From: Gracilimonas mengyeensis
Lineage (GTDB): Bacteria; Bacteroidota; Rhodothermia; Balneolales; Balneolaceae
Direction of reading: 5' to 3'
NCBI RefSeq assembly: GCF_900182705.1
Contig: NZ_FXTP01000009.1
Location: forward strand, 62,001-126,000
DNA: 64,000 bases
The notes below the pieces were generated by a model that ran no database searches, was not told the origin of the DNA, and saw nothing but the letters and a program-made list of their open reading frames with translations. Below are positions 45,130 to 52,693 of the stretch, in pieces. The position numbers and the translations under genes are program-made. The stretch's first letter is position 1; each line of letters starts with the position of its first letter.

Positions 45130-46369
45130 TGCTTTTTAAATGAATACAATAATGCTTCACAACAGGCTCGGTAAGCGCAATAATATTTTTTGTTTCTGCA
45201 GCTTTGGAAAATTCTACAGCTTGTTCATCTTCTAAAATCCAGATGCTTTCATTTTTATATTTATAAGCCTCCGAATAGCTTCGTTCAAAGCTTAAATAGT
45301 GTGATATGGATTGGTCGTCGTCAGGTAGCCTTTTTCTTTTCAATGCCTTGGCCGTCTTTTGCTTCATCTCTTCCTGAAAAGCCTTACCGGGTTTCTTATC
45401 CAAAAACGTAGTGCGGAAAAGATCACGGTTTAAAAACCTAAAACATAAATCAGCCAGTATTTTATCGTCAGCATCGGCCCATTGTTTGATGCAAACATAT
45501 ACATCGTAATCATCGAGCCTGGCATAAAGGTCAATCATTTTGGGGCTGATTTGCTTCTTGGCTGAGGGCTGCTCCCTGAGAAAATATTCCAGCGGAGGCG
45601 AAGGAAATTGTAAGGACTGGCCTTCATCAATTAGTTTTCTAACACGCTTAAAAATGCTACGTAGCAGAAAATCCGCACTTAATACGGTTTTATGCTGATA
45701 GACCTGCATATACATCAACCGCCGGGCAATAATATAGTTCTCAATCGCATAAATGCCTTTTTTTTCAATTACGATGTTGCCCTTAAACACCCGCATGGTT
45801 TTTAAAATGCGGTTAATACCCACAGTCCCTTCCGAAACGCCCGTAAAAAAGCTGTCACGACGCAGGTAATCCAGCCGGTCCAAATCCAATTGGGAGGATA
45901 TAAGCTGGTGCAGGAATTTCTTTTTGTATTGATTGGTAAATATGGAAATAGCGGTATCCAGCTCGCCCTCGAACTCGCGGTTCAGTTCCTTCATGATAGA
46001 CAGGCTCATCATCTCGTGGTTGAAGTCTTGTATGAGTGAGTGCTCCAGCGTATGGGAGAGCGGTCCGTGGCCTACATCGTGCAGCAAAATGGCCATGAGT
46101 GTGCCATCATATTCAGGCTGACTGATTGTGGTGTCTTTTTCCCGAAGATTGTTCAAAACTCTCTGAGCCAGCTCCAAGGCGCCCAAAGCATGTGAAAACC
46201 GGGAATGCTCGGCCGCCGGAAATACCAGGTATCCCAAACCCAGCTGACGGATTCTGCGCAATCGCTGTACATAAGGATGATCAATGAGTCGTAGAATTGG
46301 TCCCTTGGGAACGGTGATAAATCCGTGTATGGGATCATTAAATATTTTATAGCGCGTGCTTTTATCCAT
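45107..46369 (-). CDS. HD-domain phosphohydrolase (dGTPase/SAMHD1-like)
   Basis: 420 residues. Metal residues of the HD fold: H-x-R-x-x-H in AEHSRFSHALGALELAQ, HD in LLHDVGHGPLSHTLEH and D in SSQLDLDRLDYLRRDS. The group includes dNTP triphosphohydrolases (SAMHD1-like). The C-terminal helical domain is less clear. It would hydrolyse a nucleotide or related phosphate ester; specificity is not evident. Its start lies 54 bases from the left end of the inverted-repeat unit at 46423. Confidence 0.88.
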   Translation of the reverse strand: MDKSTRYKIFNDPIHGFITVPKGPILRLIDHPYVQRLRRIRQLGLGYLVFPAAEHSRFSHALGALELAQRVLNNLREKDTTISQPEYDGTLMAILLHDVGHGPLSHTLEHSLIQDFNHEMMSLSIMKELNREFEGELDTAISIFTNQYKKKFLHQLISSQLDLDRLDYLRRDSFFTGVSEGTVGINRILKTMRVFKGNIVIEKKGIYAIENYIIARRLMYMQVYQHKTVLSADFLLRSIFKRVRKLIDEGQSLQFPSPPLEYFLREQPSAKKQISPKMIDLYARLDDYDVYVCIKQWADADDKILADLCFRFLNRDLFRTTFLDKKPGKAFQEEMKQKTAKALKRKRLPDDDQSISHYLSFERSYSEAYKYKNESIWILEDEQAVEFSKAAETKNIIALTEPVVKHYCIHLKSITPDKSH

Positions 46370-46422
46370 GCCGGCTGTATCGATTTATGAGGAAAGAACG
46401 CCGGAAGATATTAAAAATGGAT

Positions 46423-46449
46423 GATATAGTGATATGGTGATTTAGTGAT
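46423..46449. repeat. Left inverted repeat of the four-helix-bundle unit
   Basis: 27 bases that match the right-hand repeat (46935-46961) in reverse complement at 25 positions. It is also the start of a four-fold 8-bp tandem array continuing to 46454 (GATATAGT, GATATGGT, GATTTAGT, GATATGGT). Confidence 0.85.
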
Positions 46450-46537
46450 ATGGTAGTGATAATGATTTTCAAAAATTCTTCGTAAGGAAGTGCTGTTTAT
46501 TTGCTCTTACTTTTGAATAATAAATCAAAAAATATCT

Positions 46538-46942
46538 ATGCAAAAATATGAAGAATGGGTAGAAGTAGTACCAAATGAGATAAGAAGTGATATTATCTGG
46601 AAAATAGAGGCTTATAAGTTTGCACTCTATTTGTATGATATTTGTTGGAATGATTCTGAGAAAATAATGGCAATTAGGAGATTCAGTTTAGCAGATCAGC
46701 TTTACCGTTCTGTCGGTTCCATAAGTGCAAATATAGCAGAAGGTTATTCCAGGATTTCAGATAAGGAAAAAGCGCGATTCTGCGAAATTGCATTAGGCTC
46801 AACCAGAGAAGCAAGGGACTGGTATTTTAAAAGCAGGCATATACTTGGCAATAGTGTGGTTCAAAAAAGGATAAGTATGCTTACTTCAATAGCAAAGTTA
46901 CTTCAGACTATGATTGTGGGGCATAGAGCCAGAAATCACTAA
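46538..46942 (+). CDS. Four-helix-bundle protein (23S rRNA intervening-sequence, S23-type family)
   Basis: 134 residues. The family signature LYRSVGSISANIAEGYSRISDKEKARFCEIALGSTREARDW is clear, and the protein is all-helical. Such proteins are encoded by intervening sequences in 23S rRNA genes of Leptospira and other bacteria, and also occur alone in Bacteroidota. They resemble the Avd accessory protein of diversity-generating retroelements; the biochemical role is unknown. The last codons (NH-stop) lie inside the right inverted repeat, so the gene end coincides with the element boundary. Flanking genes run the other way. Confidence 0.9.
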   Translation: MQKYEEWVEVVPNEIRSDIIWKIEAYKFALYLYDICWNDSEKIMAIRRFSLADQLYRSVGSISANIAEGYSRISDKEKARFCEIALGSTREARDWYFKSRHILGNSVVQKRISMLTSIAKLLQTMIVGHRARNH

Positions 46943-46961
46943 ATCAACATATTACTATATC
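46935..46961. repeat. Right inverted repeat of the four-helix-bundle unit
   Basis: Reverse complement of the left repeat with two mismatches. It contains the stop codon of the four-helix-bundle gene (46940-46942) and ends 6 bases before the thioesterase stop codon at 46968-46970. Confidence 0.85.
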
Positions 46962-46967
46962 ACCACA

Positions 46968-47399
46968 CTAATCAATCAACATCTCCTCCAGGTTTTTGAT
47001 ATCAGGCAACCGTGTAGGGCGCTGATTTTTCATATCAAACCATACGCCTGTTGTTTCGGCGACGCCCAGTAAGTCTTTGCTTTCTTTGTGATATAATCCC
47101 TGTTTTGCTGTGATGCTAGTATTGCCCACTTCACCGATGCCTGTGCCCACTAAAACCGTAGCAGGATATTTGATTTGTTTCAGGTATTCGATAGTAGATT
47201 TGACCAGCACAAAGGTTTTTCCATCGGTGAATTCACTTTGCATTTGCCCAACTTCGGCCAGGAACTTAATCCGGGCTTCTTCCAGGTAGGTGTTGAAAAG
47301 GGCATTGTTTACGTGATTGAGCGGATCCAGATCCCGGAAGCGTACGGGAATTTCGGTCCAGTGAAAGAAAAAGTCGGGGTCGTATTCGGGTCTAAACAT
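46968..47399 (-). CDS. Acyl-CoA thioesterase (4HBT hotdog fold)
   Basis: 143 residues. The motif VRFRDLDPLNHVNNALFNTYLEEARIKFL is the hallmark of 4-hydroxybenzoyl-CoA-thioesterase-like proteins, with the D-x-D-x-x-N-H-V-N-N segment carrying the catalytic aspartate. It would hydrolyse acyl-CoA or acyl-ACP; chain preference is unknown. Co-directional with the HD gene, which it would have followed closely before insertion of the 539-bp unit. Confidence 0.92.
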   Translation of the reverse strand: MFRPEYDPDFFFHWTEIPVRFRDLDPLNHVNNALFNTYLEEARIKFLAEVGQMQSEFTDGKTFVLVKSTIEYLKQIKYPATVLVGTGIGEVGNTSITAKQGLYHKESKDLLGVAETTGVWFDMKNQRPTRLPDIKNLEEMLID

Positions 47400-47554
47400 C
47401 TGCGGTAATTATTTTTACCTGAAGATGCGGGAGTTAGTGGCAAATGACAAGCCGAGAAGAATATTGAACAAGGAAAAGTGAATATCGAATATTGATCGGA
47501 TTTGTTCCCTTTCCGCTGCGTAATGCTTTTTGCCTGAAGCACCGGGTCCGTTTA

Positions 47555-48343
47555 TCACTCCAATTCTTTAATGCGGATGTTACGGAATTCCACACCCTGT
47601 CCTTCGGCCTGTAAAGCAATGTACCCCTCCGTAAGCGGAGTACCATCTACTTTGAGCTGCGGATCAAAGCCGTCAACCACGCCGCCCCCAATCTGTGGTT
47701 TGGTATATTCCAGTACCTTTTCTCCATTAATTTTGTGGATTACCAGCGAATCACCGTAAACAATCAGGTCGGCTTCTACCCATTCATCCAACTTATGGGT
47801 AGCTGAAGAGGACTCAATACAATGCCGGGGATCCAATGCTCCATCATAAAAGACATCCGTACCGGGAGAACACATATTGCCGGTAGGACGCGGTTCCCCT
47901 TCCTCTGCCTCCGCAAGCATTTGAAATTCTACCGAAATGGGCCAGTTTTGATCTTTAAGGATAGTCTGCGGGTCTTGGCTATGAAACATGACCCCGCTGT
48001 TACGAAAGGCATAACTTGGCGCATCTTCCATCCACTGATCAGTAAACCGGTATTCAAATTTAAGGTGATAGGACGAGAAAGATTCATCGTAGAAAATATG
48101 GCCAAATCGTTCGCCAAAAGTATCATAATCATCATAATTTACCTGAATAATCCCGTCTACTACCCGAAAGGTATTGGCATAATTATCACCGGTTTCATGA
48201 TGGTGAATTTTTACGGTCCAGTTGTCCAGGTTCTTCCCGTTAAAAAGAGATCGCCACTCATCCGGCTTTTCCTGTTGGGAACATGAGATACCAAAAATGA
48301 GCGCAGGCAATAAAAGCAGGAAAATCTTTTTCAATAAGGTCAT
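47555..48343 (-). CDS. DUF1080 (3-keto-disaccharide hydrolase-like) lipoprotein
   Basis: 262 residues. The signal peptide (LLLLPALIFGISCSQ) ends in a lipobox cysteine at about residue 21, so it is probably an envelope lipoprotein. The mature region is a concanavalin-like DUF1080 domain, recognised by WRSLFNGKNLDNWTV, the central SGVMFHS and the C-terminal FRNIRIKEL. In other bacteria the family includes 3-keto-glycoside hydrolases in periplasmic sugar breakdown. No neighbouring 3-keto-sugar pathway genes are seen. Confidence 0.88.
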   Translation of the reverse strand: MTLLKKIFLLLLPALIFGISCSQQEKPDEWRSLFNGKNLDNWTVKIHHHETGDNYANTFRVVDGIIQVNYDDYDTFGERFGHIFYDESFSSYHLKFEYRFTDQWMEDAPSYAFRNSGVMFHSQDPQTILKDQNWPISVEFQMLAEAEEGEPRPTGNMCSPGTDVFYDGALDPRHCIESSSATHKLDEWVEADLIVYGDSLVIHKINGEKVLEYTKPQIGGGVVDGFDPQLKVDGTPLTEGYIALQAEGQGVEFRNIRIKELE

Positions 48344-48391
48344 AGTGGAATGTACGGGTTAGTGTCATGTGAAGTCTAAAATGTTGGGTTA

Positions 48392-48457
48392 AGACCTGTC
48401 AGGTTTGATAAAAACTTGTTTTGAACGTATGAAAAAGCCATAAAACCTGACAGGTCT
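48392..48457. repeat. Inverted pair of a palindromic 15-mer
   Basis: AGACCTGTCAGGTTT (48392-48406) and its exact reverse complement AAACCTGACAGGTCT (48443-48457) are separated by 36 bases. Each copy also contains an internal palindrome, ACCTG-T-CAGGT. Similar palindromes are scattered in Bacteroidota spacers. Confidence 0.7.
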
Positions 48458-48574
48458 GCGAACACAATATATTAGATATATAATTTGGTCTTCAGGGGGG
48501 GGAATAATGGTAGAACTTCCCGAGAACTCATACAAATAAAAGGTTCGGGATAATTTCTGCCTGAATTTTCCTCG

Positions 48575-48617
48575 TTCCCAACGTCCCGTTGGGAATGCCT
48601 GCCTGAACCTCCGGTTC
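48575..48617. repeat. Hairpin doublet with TCC loops (REP-like)
   Basis: Two hairpins, both with a TCC loop: TTCCCAACG-TCC-CGTTGGGAA (48575-48595) with 9 perfect pairs, and GAACC-TCC-GGTTC (48605-48617). Nine bases separate them. The arrangement recalls REP doublets. Confidence 0.6.
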
Positions 48618-48935
48618 TAAGATAGTTGATATAGAATAGCTGATATAAAATTGATAACACCATAAAGGTTATGGACGATATATCGTTATGAAACAGGGTT
48701 TAAAAGATTTGGTGGATTACCGGGATTAGGTGTTTGTTGTCGATACGAACGTCGTGTTGTAAGGCAAATACTGATCTCAGAGTCTGGATGGTAGCTGAGA
48801 TTGCAATTGTCGTGGCTGGTATACGCAGGACTCGTAATGAGTAAAATGCAGGGTAAAACCCTTATCTATTTCCCCAAACCCCGAGCTTATTTTTGTATAT
48901 TTAGCCCTCTAATAATCAACCCAAAAAATACATTT

Positions 48936-50018
48936 ATGGCCAAGCAGAACGAGCGCGATTTTTTAGAAGAATTACTCATCACCCCAAGCCCGACCGGATA
49001 TGAAAAAGAGGGCGTGAAAGTCTGGAAAAAGTATGTGGAACAGTTTGCCGATGAGGTGGTAACCGATGCTTACGGCTCTGCGGCAGCCAAGATCAACATG
49101 AGTGGCGATGTGGCTACGGTGATGCTGGAAGCACATTGTGATGAGATCGGGATGGTGGTACAGCACATCACTGAACAAGGTTTTATTTATATCAACAAAC
49201 TGGGTGGAAGTGACTCAACTATTGCCCGTGCCAAAAAGGTATTCATTCATAACAAACGTGGTCGTGTGGTAGGAGTGACGGGCAACACGGCCATCCACCT
49301 GCAAGACAAGAAGAATGGCGGAGGAAAGGAACCAGCCTGGAAGGATATTTACGTAGATATCGGGGTTTCTTCTAAAGAAGAAGCACTGGAATTGGTGCAG
49401 ATTGGAGACCCTATCACCTATGCTACCGATACGGAATTTTTGAATGACGATATGCTTTCTGCTCGTGCACTGGATAACCGAATTGGCGGGTATGTGATTG
49501 CCGAAGCCATGCGAAAAATTCGCGAGCGAAAGAAAGATTTAAAAGTAAATGTGATTGCCCTCAATTCCGTACAGGAGGAAGTAGGCGGTTTTGGTGCCCG
49601 CATGATGAGTTATCGTTTTATGCCGGATGTGGCCTTAGTTACGGATGTAACCCACGCCACCGATACGCCGGGCATCGATCAAAAAGAACATGGAACTGTG
49701 GAGTTAGGCAAAGGTCCTACGGTACAACATGGCGGAGCTAATCATCCCAAAGTGGTGGAGTTCATCGAAGAAGTGTGTAAGAATAACGAAATCGAGATCC
49801 AGCACGAGGCCACCAGCGTACGTACCGGTACCGATACCGACAGTATCTTTTACCAGCAGACCGGAATTCCAAGCGCACTGCTTTCAACACCGCTGCGCTA
49901 TATGCACTCGCCGGTGGAAATCGTTTCTCTAAAGGATGTGAATACACTAATTGACATCATGGTGGAATCGGTGATGGCGATGCGTCCCGATCAAACATTT
50001 GGAGTGTTTGAGGACTAA
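48936..50018 (+). CDS. M42-family metallo-aminopeptidase
   Basis: 360 residues from ATG 48936; the open frame upstream to 48801 looks non-coding. The metal site follows the M42/TET pattern: HCDEIGMVV (His and Asp), ALDNRIGGYVI (Asp), QEEVGGFGARM (paired Glu), VTDVTHATD and a final His in RYMHSPVE. M42 enzymes are large self-compartmentalising cytoplasmic aminopeptidases; some homologues were named endoglucanases by error. No signal peptide is seen. A bidirectional terminator follows. Confidence 0.94.
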   Translation: MAKQNERDFLEELLITPSPTGYEKEGVKVWKKYVEQFADEVVTDAYGSAAAKINMSGDVATVMLEAHCDEIGMVVQHITEQGFIYINKLGGSDSTIARAKKVFIHNKRGRVVGVTGNTAIHLQDKKNGGGKEPAWKDIYVDIGVSSKEEALELVQIGDPITYATDTEFLNDDMLSARALDNRIGGYVIAEAMRKIRERKKDLKVNVIALNSVQEEVGGFGARMMSYRFMPDVALVTDVTHATDTPGIDQKEHGTVELGKGPTVQHGGANHPKVVEFIEEVCKNNEIEIQHEATSVRTGTDTDSIFYQQTGIPSALLSTPLRYMHSPVEIVSLKDVNTLIDIMVESVMAMRPDQTFGVFED

Positions 50019-50042
50019 TCTGAAAAGAAAATAGTTCCAAAA

Positions 50043-50074
50043 AAAAGCCCGCAGTGTTGAAGCTGCGGGCTTTT
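50043..50074. terminator. Bidirectional terminator between the aminopeptidase and fasciclin genes
   Basis: AAAAGCCCGCAG and CTGCGGGCTTTT form a 12-bp perfect stem around an 8-base loop between two convergent genes; T-tract on both strands. Confidence 0.88.
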
Positions 50075-50099
50075 CTAATTTTATGGAAAGAATTAAAAT

Positions 50100-51026
50100 T
50101 TATTCGGTATAACTTGGAGGTAACAATACACTGTCAATGATATGAACGACTCCATTTGTGCCTTGCAGGTCTACCTCATTTACACCGGCTGAACCGTTAA
50201 TGACTACTTCAGCGCCAGATAAGGTTATTGTGATGTTTTCTCCCTGTACGGTGGGTAATTCCGTCAGATCATTTGAGGCAATTTCGGTTGAAAGGGCTTC
50301 AACGGTAGCTACGTGATACGTCAGAACTTCACGCACTTGTTCCGCTGATAATCCCTCAAGCGTGGAGCTCACTTCTTCAAAAGCTTCATTGGTAGGGGCA
50401 AACACGGTAAATGGTCCATCACCTTGCAAGGTTTCCACCAGTCCGGCTTCTGCTACCAAAGATACCAAGGTGCTGAGCTCATAATTTTTTGATGCGATCT
50501 CAACAATGTTCTGGAACTCGTTAGGCAATATCACACCATCAATAGCATGTATAATACCATTAGAGGCTTCGATATTTGGATTTATCACTTCTGCAGTATT
50601 ATTCACCATTACTTCACCTTCGCTGGATACCGTTACATAAATGGTTTCTTCAGTAAGCGTTTGCACGGCTTGGGAAGACTCAAGATCACCGGCCGCAATT
50701 TCTCCTGCCAGCACATGATATTGAAGTACTTGTGCAAGCTGCTCATTGGTTAAACTTTCGAGCAGTCCGCTGGGTAAAGCATTGAAGGCATCGTTGGTAG
50801 GGGCAAAGACGGTAAACGGCCCCGGACCACTTAATGCGGCGTCAAGTTCGGTATCGTAAAGTGCTTCTACTAAGATGGTGAAATTATCACTTTCCTGGGC
50901 GGTCTCCACCACGGTTAAGCCTGAATCAGATCCGGCACCATTATCATCACAAGCCGTAAATGTAAAGGCAGAAATGAGTAATAAAGTTAGTACAGAAAAT
51001 AATTTTGATGTTTTTAGGTATTTCAT
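50100..51026 (-). CDS. Fasciclin-domain lipoprotein (two FAS1 domains)
   Basis: 308 residues from ATG 51026 (MKYLKTSKLFS). A lipobox (FTFTACDD, cysteine near residue 27) follows a hydrophobic signal. Two FAS1 modules follow, each with the hallmark FTVFAPTNDAF / FTVFAPTNEAF early motif, the YHV motif of H2 and a closing NGVIHAIDGVILP / NGVVHIIDSVLLP. FAS1 domains act in surface adhesion. It is probably surface- or periplasm-anchored. Confidence 0.93.
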   Translation of the reverse strand: MKYLKTSKLFSVLTLLLISAFTFTACDDNGAGSDSGLTVVETAQESDNFTILVEALYDTELDAALSGPGPFTVFAPTNDAFNALPSGLLESLTNEQLAQVLQYHVLAGEIAAGDLESSQAVQTLTEETIYVTVSSEGEVMVNNTAEVINPNIEASNGIIHAIDGVILPNEFQNIVEIASKNYELSTLVSLVAEAGLVETLQGDGPFTVFAPTNEAFEEVSSTLEGLSAEQVREVLTYHVATVEALSTEIASNDLTELPTVQGENITITLSGAEVVINGSAGVNEVDLQGTNGVVHIIDSVLLPPSYTE

Positions 51027-51226
51027 AGGTCTCTCGTTTTTGAAAATGAATAGTTGACTACTCAAAAAATTGGACGGCAAATAAGTTCCTGCTCACAATG
51101 ACTGCACTAAATTTTTACAATGAGTCTAAATCATTAGTGATTCTATTTTCCAGAAAAACAGTTTTAGATTTTTAGAATTACACCGATAAATCCAGTAAAC
51201 AATTATTCATTAAAAATATCAGTGAG

Positions 51227-52033
51227 ATGTTGTACTTGTCATTTACTATATCAGGAAGTAAATACGCAGTACCTGTTAGTTTCATAGAGGAGACCATTCA
51301 ATCAACAGCCATTACCCGCATTCCAAAAATGCCAAACCACGTATTAGGGGTGATGAATTTGCGTGGAAAAATAGTTCCGGTTTATGATACCCGTTTACGG
51401 ATGGGGGTAAAATCGAATTATGAAATCCGGCAGGAATTAAAGGAACTTTTAAAAGCCCGGGAACAGGAACATATCAATTGGTTGAAAACGCTCGAGAATG
51501 AAGTGGAGCAGGAGAAGAAAATTTCTGTACAGCGAGATCCTGCTTTGTGTAATTTCGGAAAGTGGTATAAGCCTTATTTAAACAATTTGATCGAGAGGCA
51601 GAAGCAACAAGGCAATGTTGACAATGTATTCCTGGGAATTCTTAAGCAGTTTGATGAACCGCACCGGGAAATTCACGGCCTGGCGGATAAGGCAGATACA
51701 TTAATGAGAAAGGGAAACACTGAAGCTGCAAAAAAGCTAATAAGTCATGCTCGCGATACCACATTAAAACAAATGCTGGACTTGTTTAACCGGTTCTATG
51801 AAGCTATTGATGAACAGCAGCGCAGAGATGTAATTGTTGTCGTCAAGAAAGGTGATTTTCAGTTTGGCATTACGGTAGATGCCATTAATACCACAGTAGA
51901 AATTGATGAGCTACAGGAACTGAGCCGTGAAAATGAGGTGGTTGAAGCCATCTGTATGACGAAGGATCAGCCTATTCAAATTCTTAACCTGGAATCTTTT
52001 TGGGTGAACAATGCGGATGATCAGGCTGCATAG
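51227..52033 (+). CDS. CheW-like protein with an inserted chemoreceptor zinc-binding (CZB) domain
   Basis: 268 residues. The first ~62 residues form half a CheW fold (ISGSKYAVPVSFIEETI, GVMNLRGKIVPVYDTR). A helical CZB domain follows with candidate zinc ligands H82 (EHINWL), C108 (CNFGKWY), H146 and H150 (HREIH). The second CheW half comes at about 202-268 (DVIVVVKKGDFQFGITVDAI). CZB domains bind zinc and in other proteins sense zinc or hypochlorous acid. No other chemotaxis gene is near; the partner is unknown. Confidence 0.82.
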   Translation: MLYLSFTISGSKYAVPVSFIEETIQSTAITRIPKMPNHVLGVMNLRGKIVPVYDTRLRMGVKSNYEIRQELKELLKAREQEHINWLKTLENEVEQEKKISVQRDPALCNFGKWYKPYLNNLIERQKQQGNVDNVFLGILKQFDEPHREIHGLADKADTLMRKGNTEAAKKLISHARDTTLKQMLDLFNRFYEAIDEQQRRDVIVVVKKGDFQFGITVDAINTTVEIDELQELSRENEVVEAICMTKDQPIQILNLESFWVNNADDQAA

Positions 52034-52198
52034 ATATGAAATACTTCAAAAAATCAAAGACTTATAAGACATTCTCTACCAAAAAAAAATAAAACCGGTT
52101 TTGAGGCTGATTTCAATACAGGTTAAGCTTAAAAGCCATCAGTGTCGAGGTGAATACTTATTGAAAGGTTTAAATTTTAATAATTAAAATTAGCTATC

Positions 52199-52633
52199 AT
52201 GAAATCATTACTCAAAACAGCCGCTTTCTTAGTTTTTCTAATTAGCATTATAGGATGTGATGATGACTTATCAAAAGTAGAAGAAACCAAAATCATTCAA
52301 GAAGTTCAGTCATTTGATTTGGATTCTCTGTTGTTAACCACTTTGGAACCACATTTCGATTCTTTAAAAAAGAAAGTACTTTTGCGCCTTGAAGCCAAAA
52401 TCAACGAACCCGCACCTAAAGGTCTGGGTGAAGGATCAGCGCTACCTTTCACTAAATGGGAAGGTATTCCCGATCATGTTAAAACATGGGAGGAATTCGA
52501 TAAATACACCTATGAACGACGAAAAGAAAACTTCCTTAACGAAATTGAACGCCAAGGTGGATTCAAGAATGCCAGCCCTGGTTTAATTAAAGCATACAAA
52601 CGATTTATCGGAAACGATAATCCCTCAAATTGA
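52199..52633 (+). CDS. Putative lipoprotein of unknown function
   Basis: 144 residues. The signal peptide ends in LISIIGC, with C20 in the lipobox. The mature chain is charged and probably helical (KIIQEVQSFDLDSLLLTTLEPHFDSLKKKVLLRLEAKI). No domain is recognised. It stands alone after the CheW gene. Confidence 0.75.
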   Translation: MKSLLKTAAFLVFLISIIGCDDDLSKVEETKIIQEVQSFDLDSLLLTTLEPHFDSLKKKVLLRLEAKINEPAPKGLGEGSALPFTKWEGIPDHVKTWEEFDKYTYERRKENFLNEIERQGGFKNASPGLIKAYKRFIGNDNPSN

Positions 52634-52693
52634 TAAATTGGTCCAGTTGATTTCTTTTATTAAACTCTCTGTAAATTGTGCCAATTTTATAGA

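Larger units (their letters stand above)
46423..46961. mobile_element. Inverted-repeat-bounded four-helix-bundle unit (putative mobile element)
   Basis: The four-helix-bundle gene lies between 27-bp imperfect inverted repeats at 46423-46449 and 46935-46961 (25 of 27 positions match). Left repeat reads as octamers GATATAGT, GATATGGT, GATTTAGT, GAT; the right one, in reverse complement, reads GATATAGT, AATATGTT, GATTTAGT, GAT. The whole 539-bp unit sits between the co-directional minus-strand HD and thioesterase genes, while its own gene runs on the plus strand. Genes of this family are known inside 23S rRNA as intervening sequences with terminal inverted repeats. Mobility is inferred. Confidence 0.5.
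48344..48935. other. 592-base intergenic region with several palindromic repeats
   Basis: No supported gene. It holds a 15-bp inverted repeat pair (48392-48406 with 48443-48457) and a hairpin doublet (48575-48617), then AT-rich sequence towards the aminopeptidase start. The frame open from 48801 upstream of the M42 start is not family-like. Confidence 0.6.

Noticed and set aside
46423-46961. CRISPR array
   Set aside because: The repeats are 8-bp tandem units without unique spacers and occur only at the two ends of one gene.
48801-48935. N-terminal extension of the M42 peptidase
   Set aside because: The family begins at the ATG at 48936; the upstream part lacks similarity and lies in the repeat-rich spacer.
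52091-52102. AAAACCGGTTTT palindrome after the CheW gene as a terminator
   Set aside because: It has no loop and no downstream gene boundary that needs it; the palindrome is short and may be chance.
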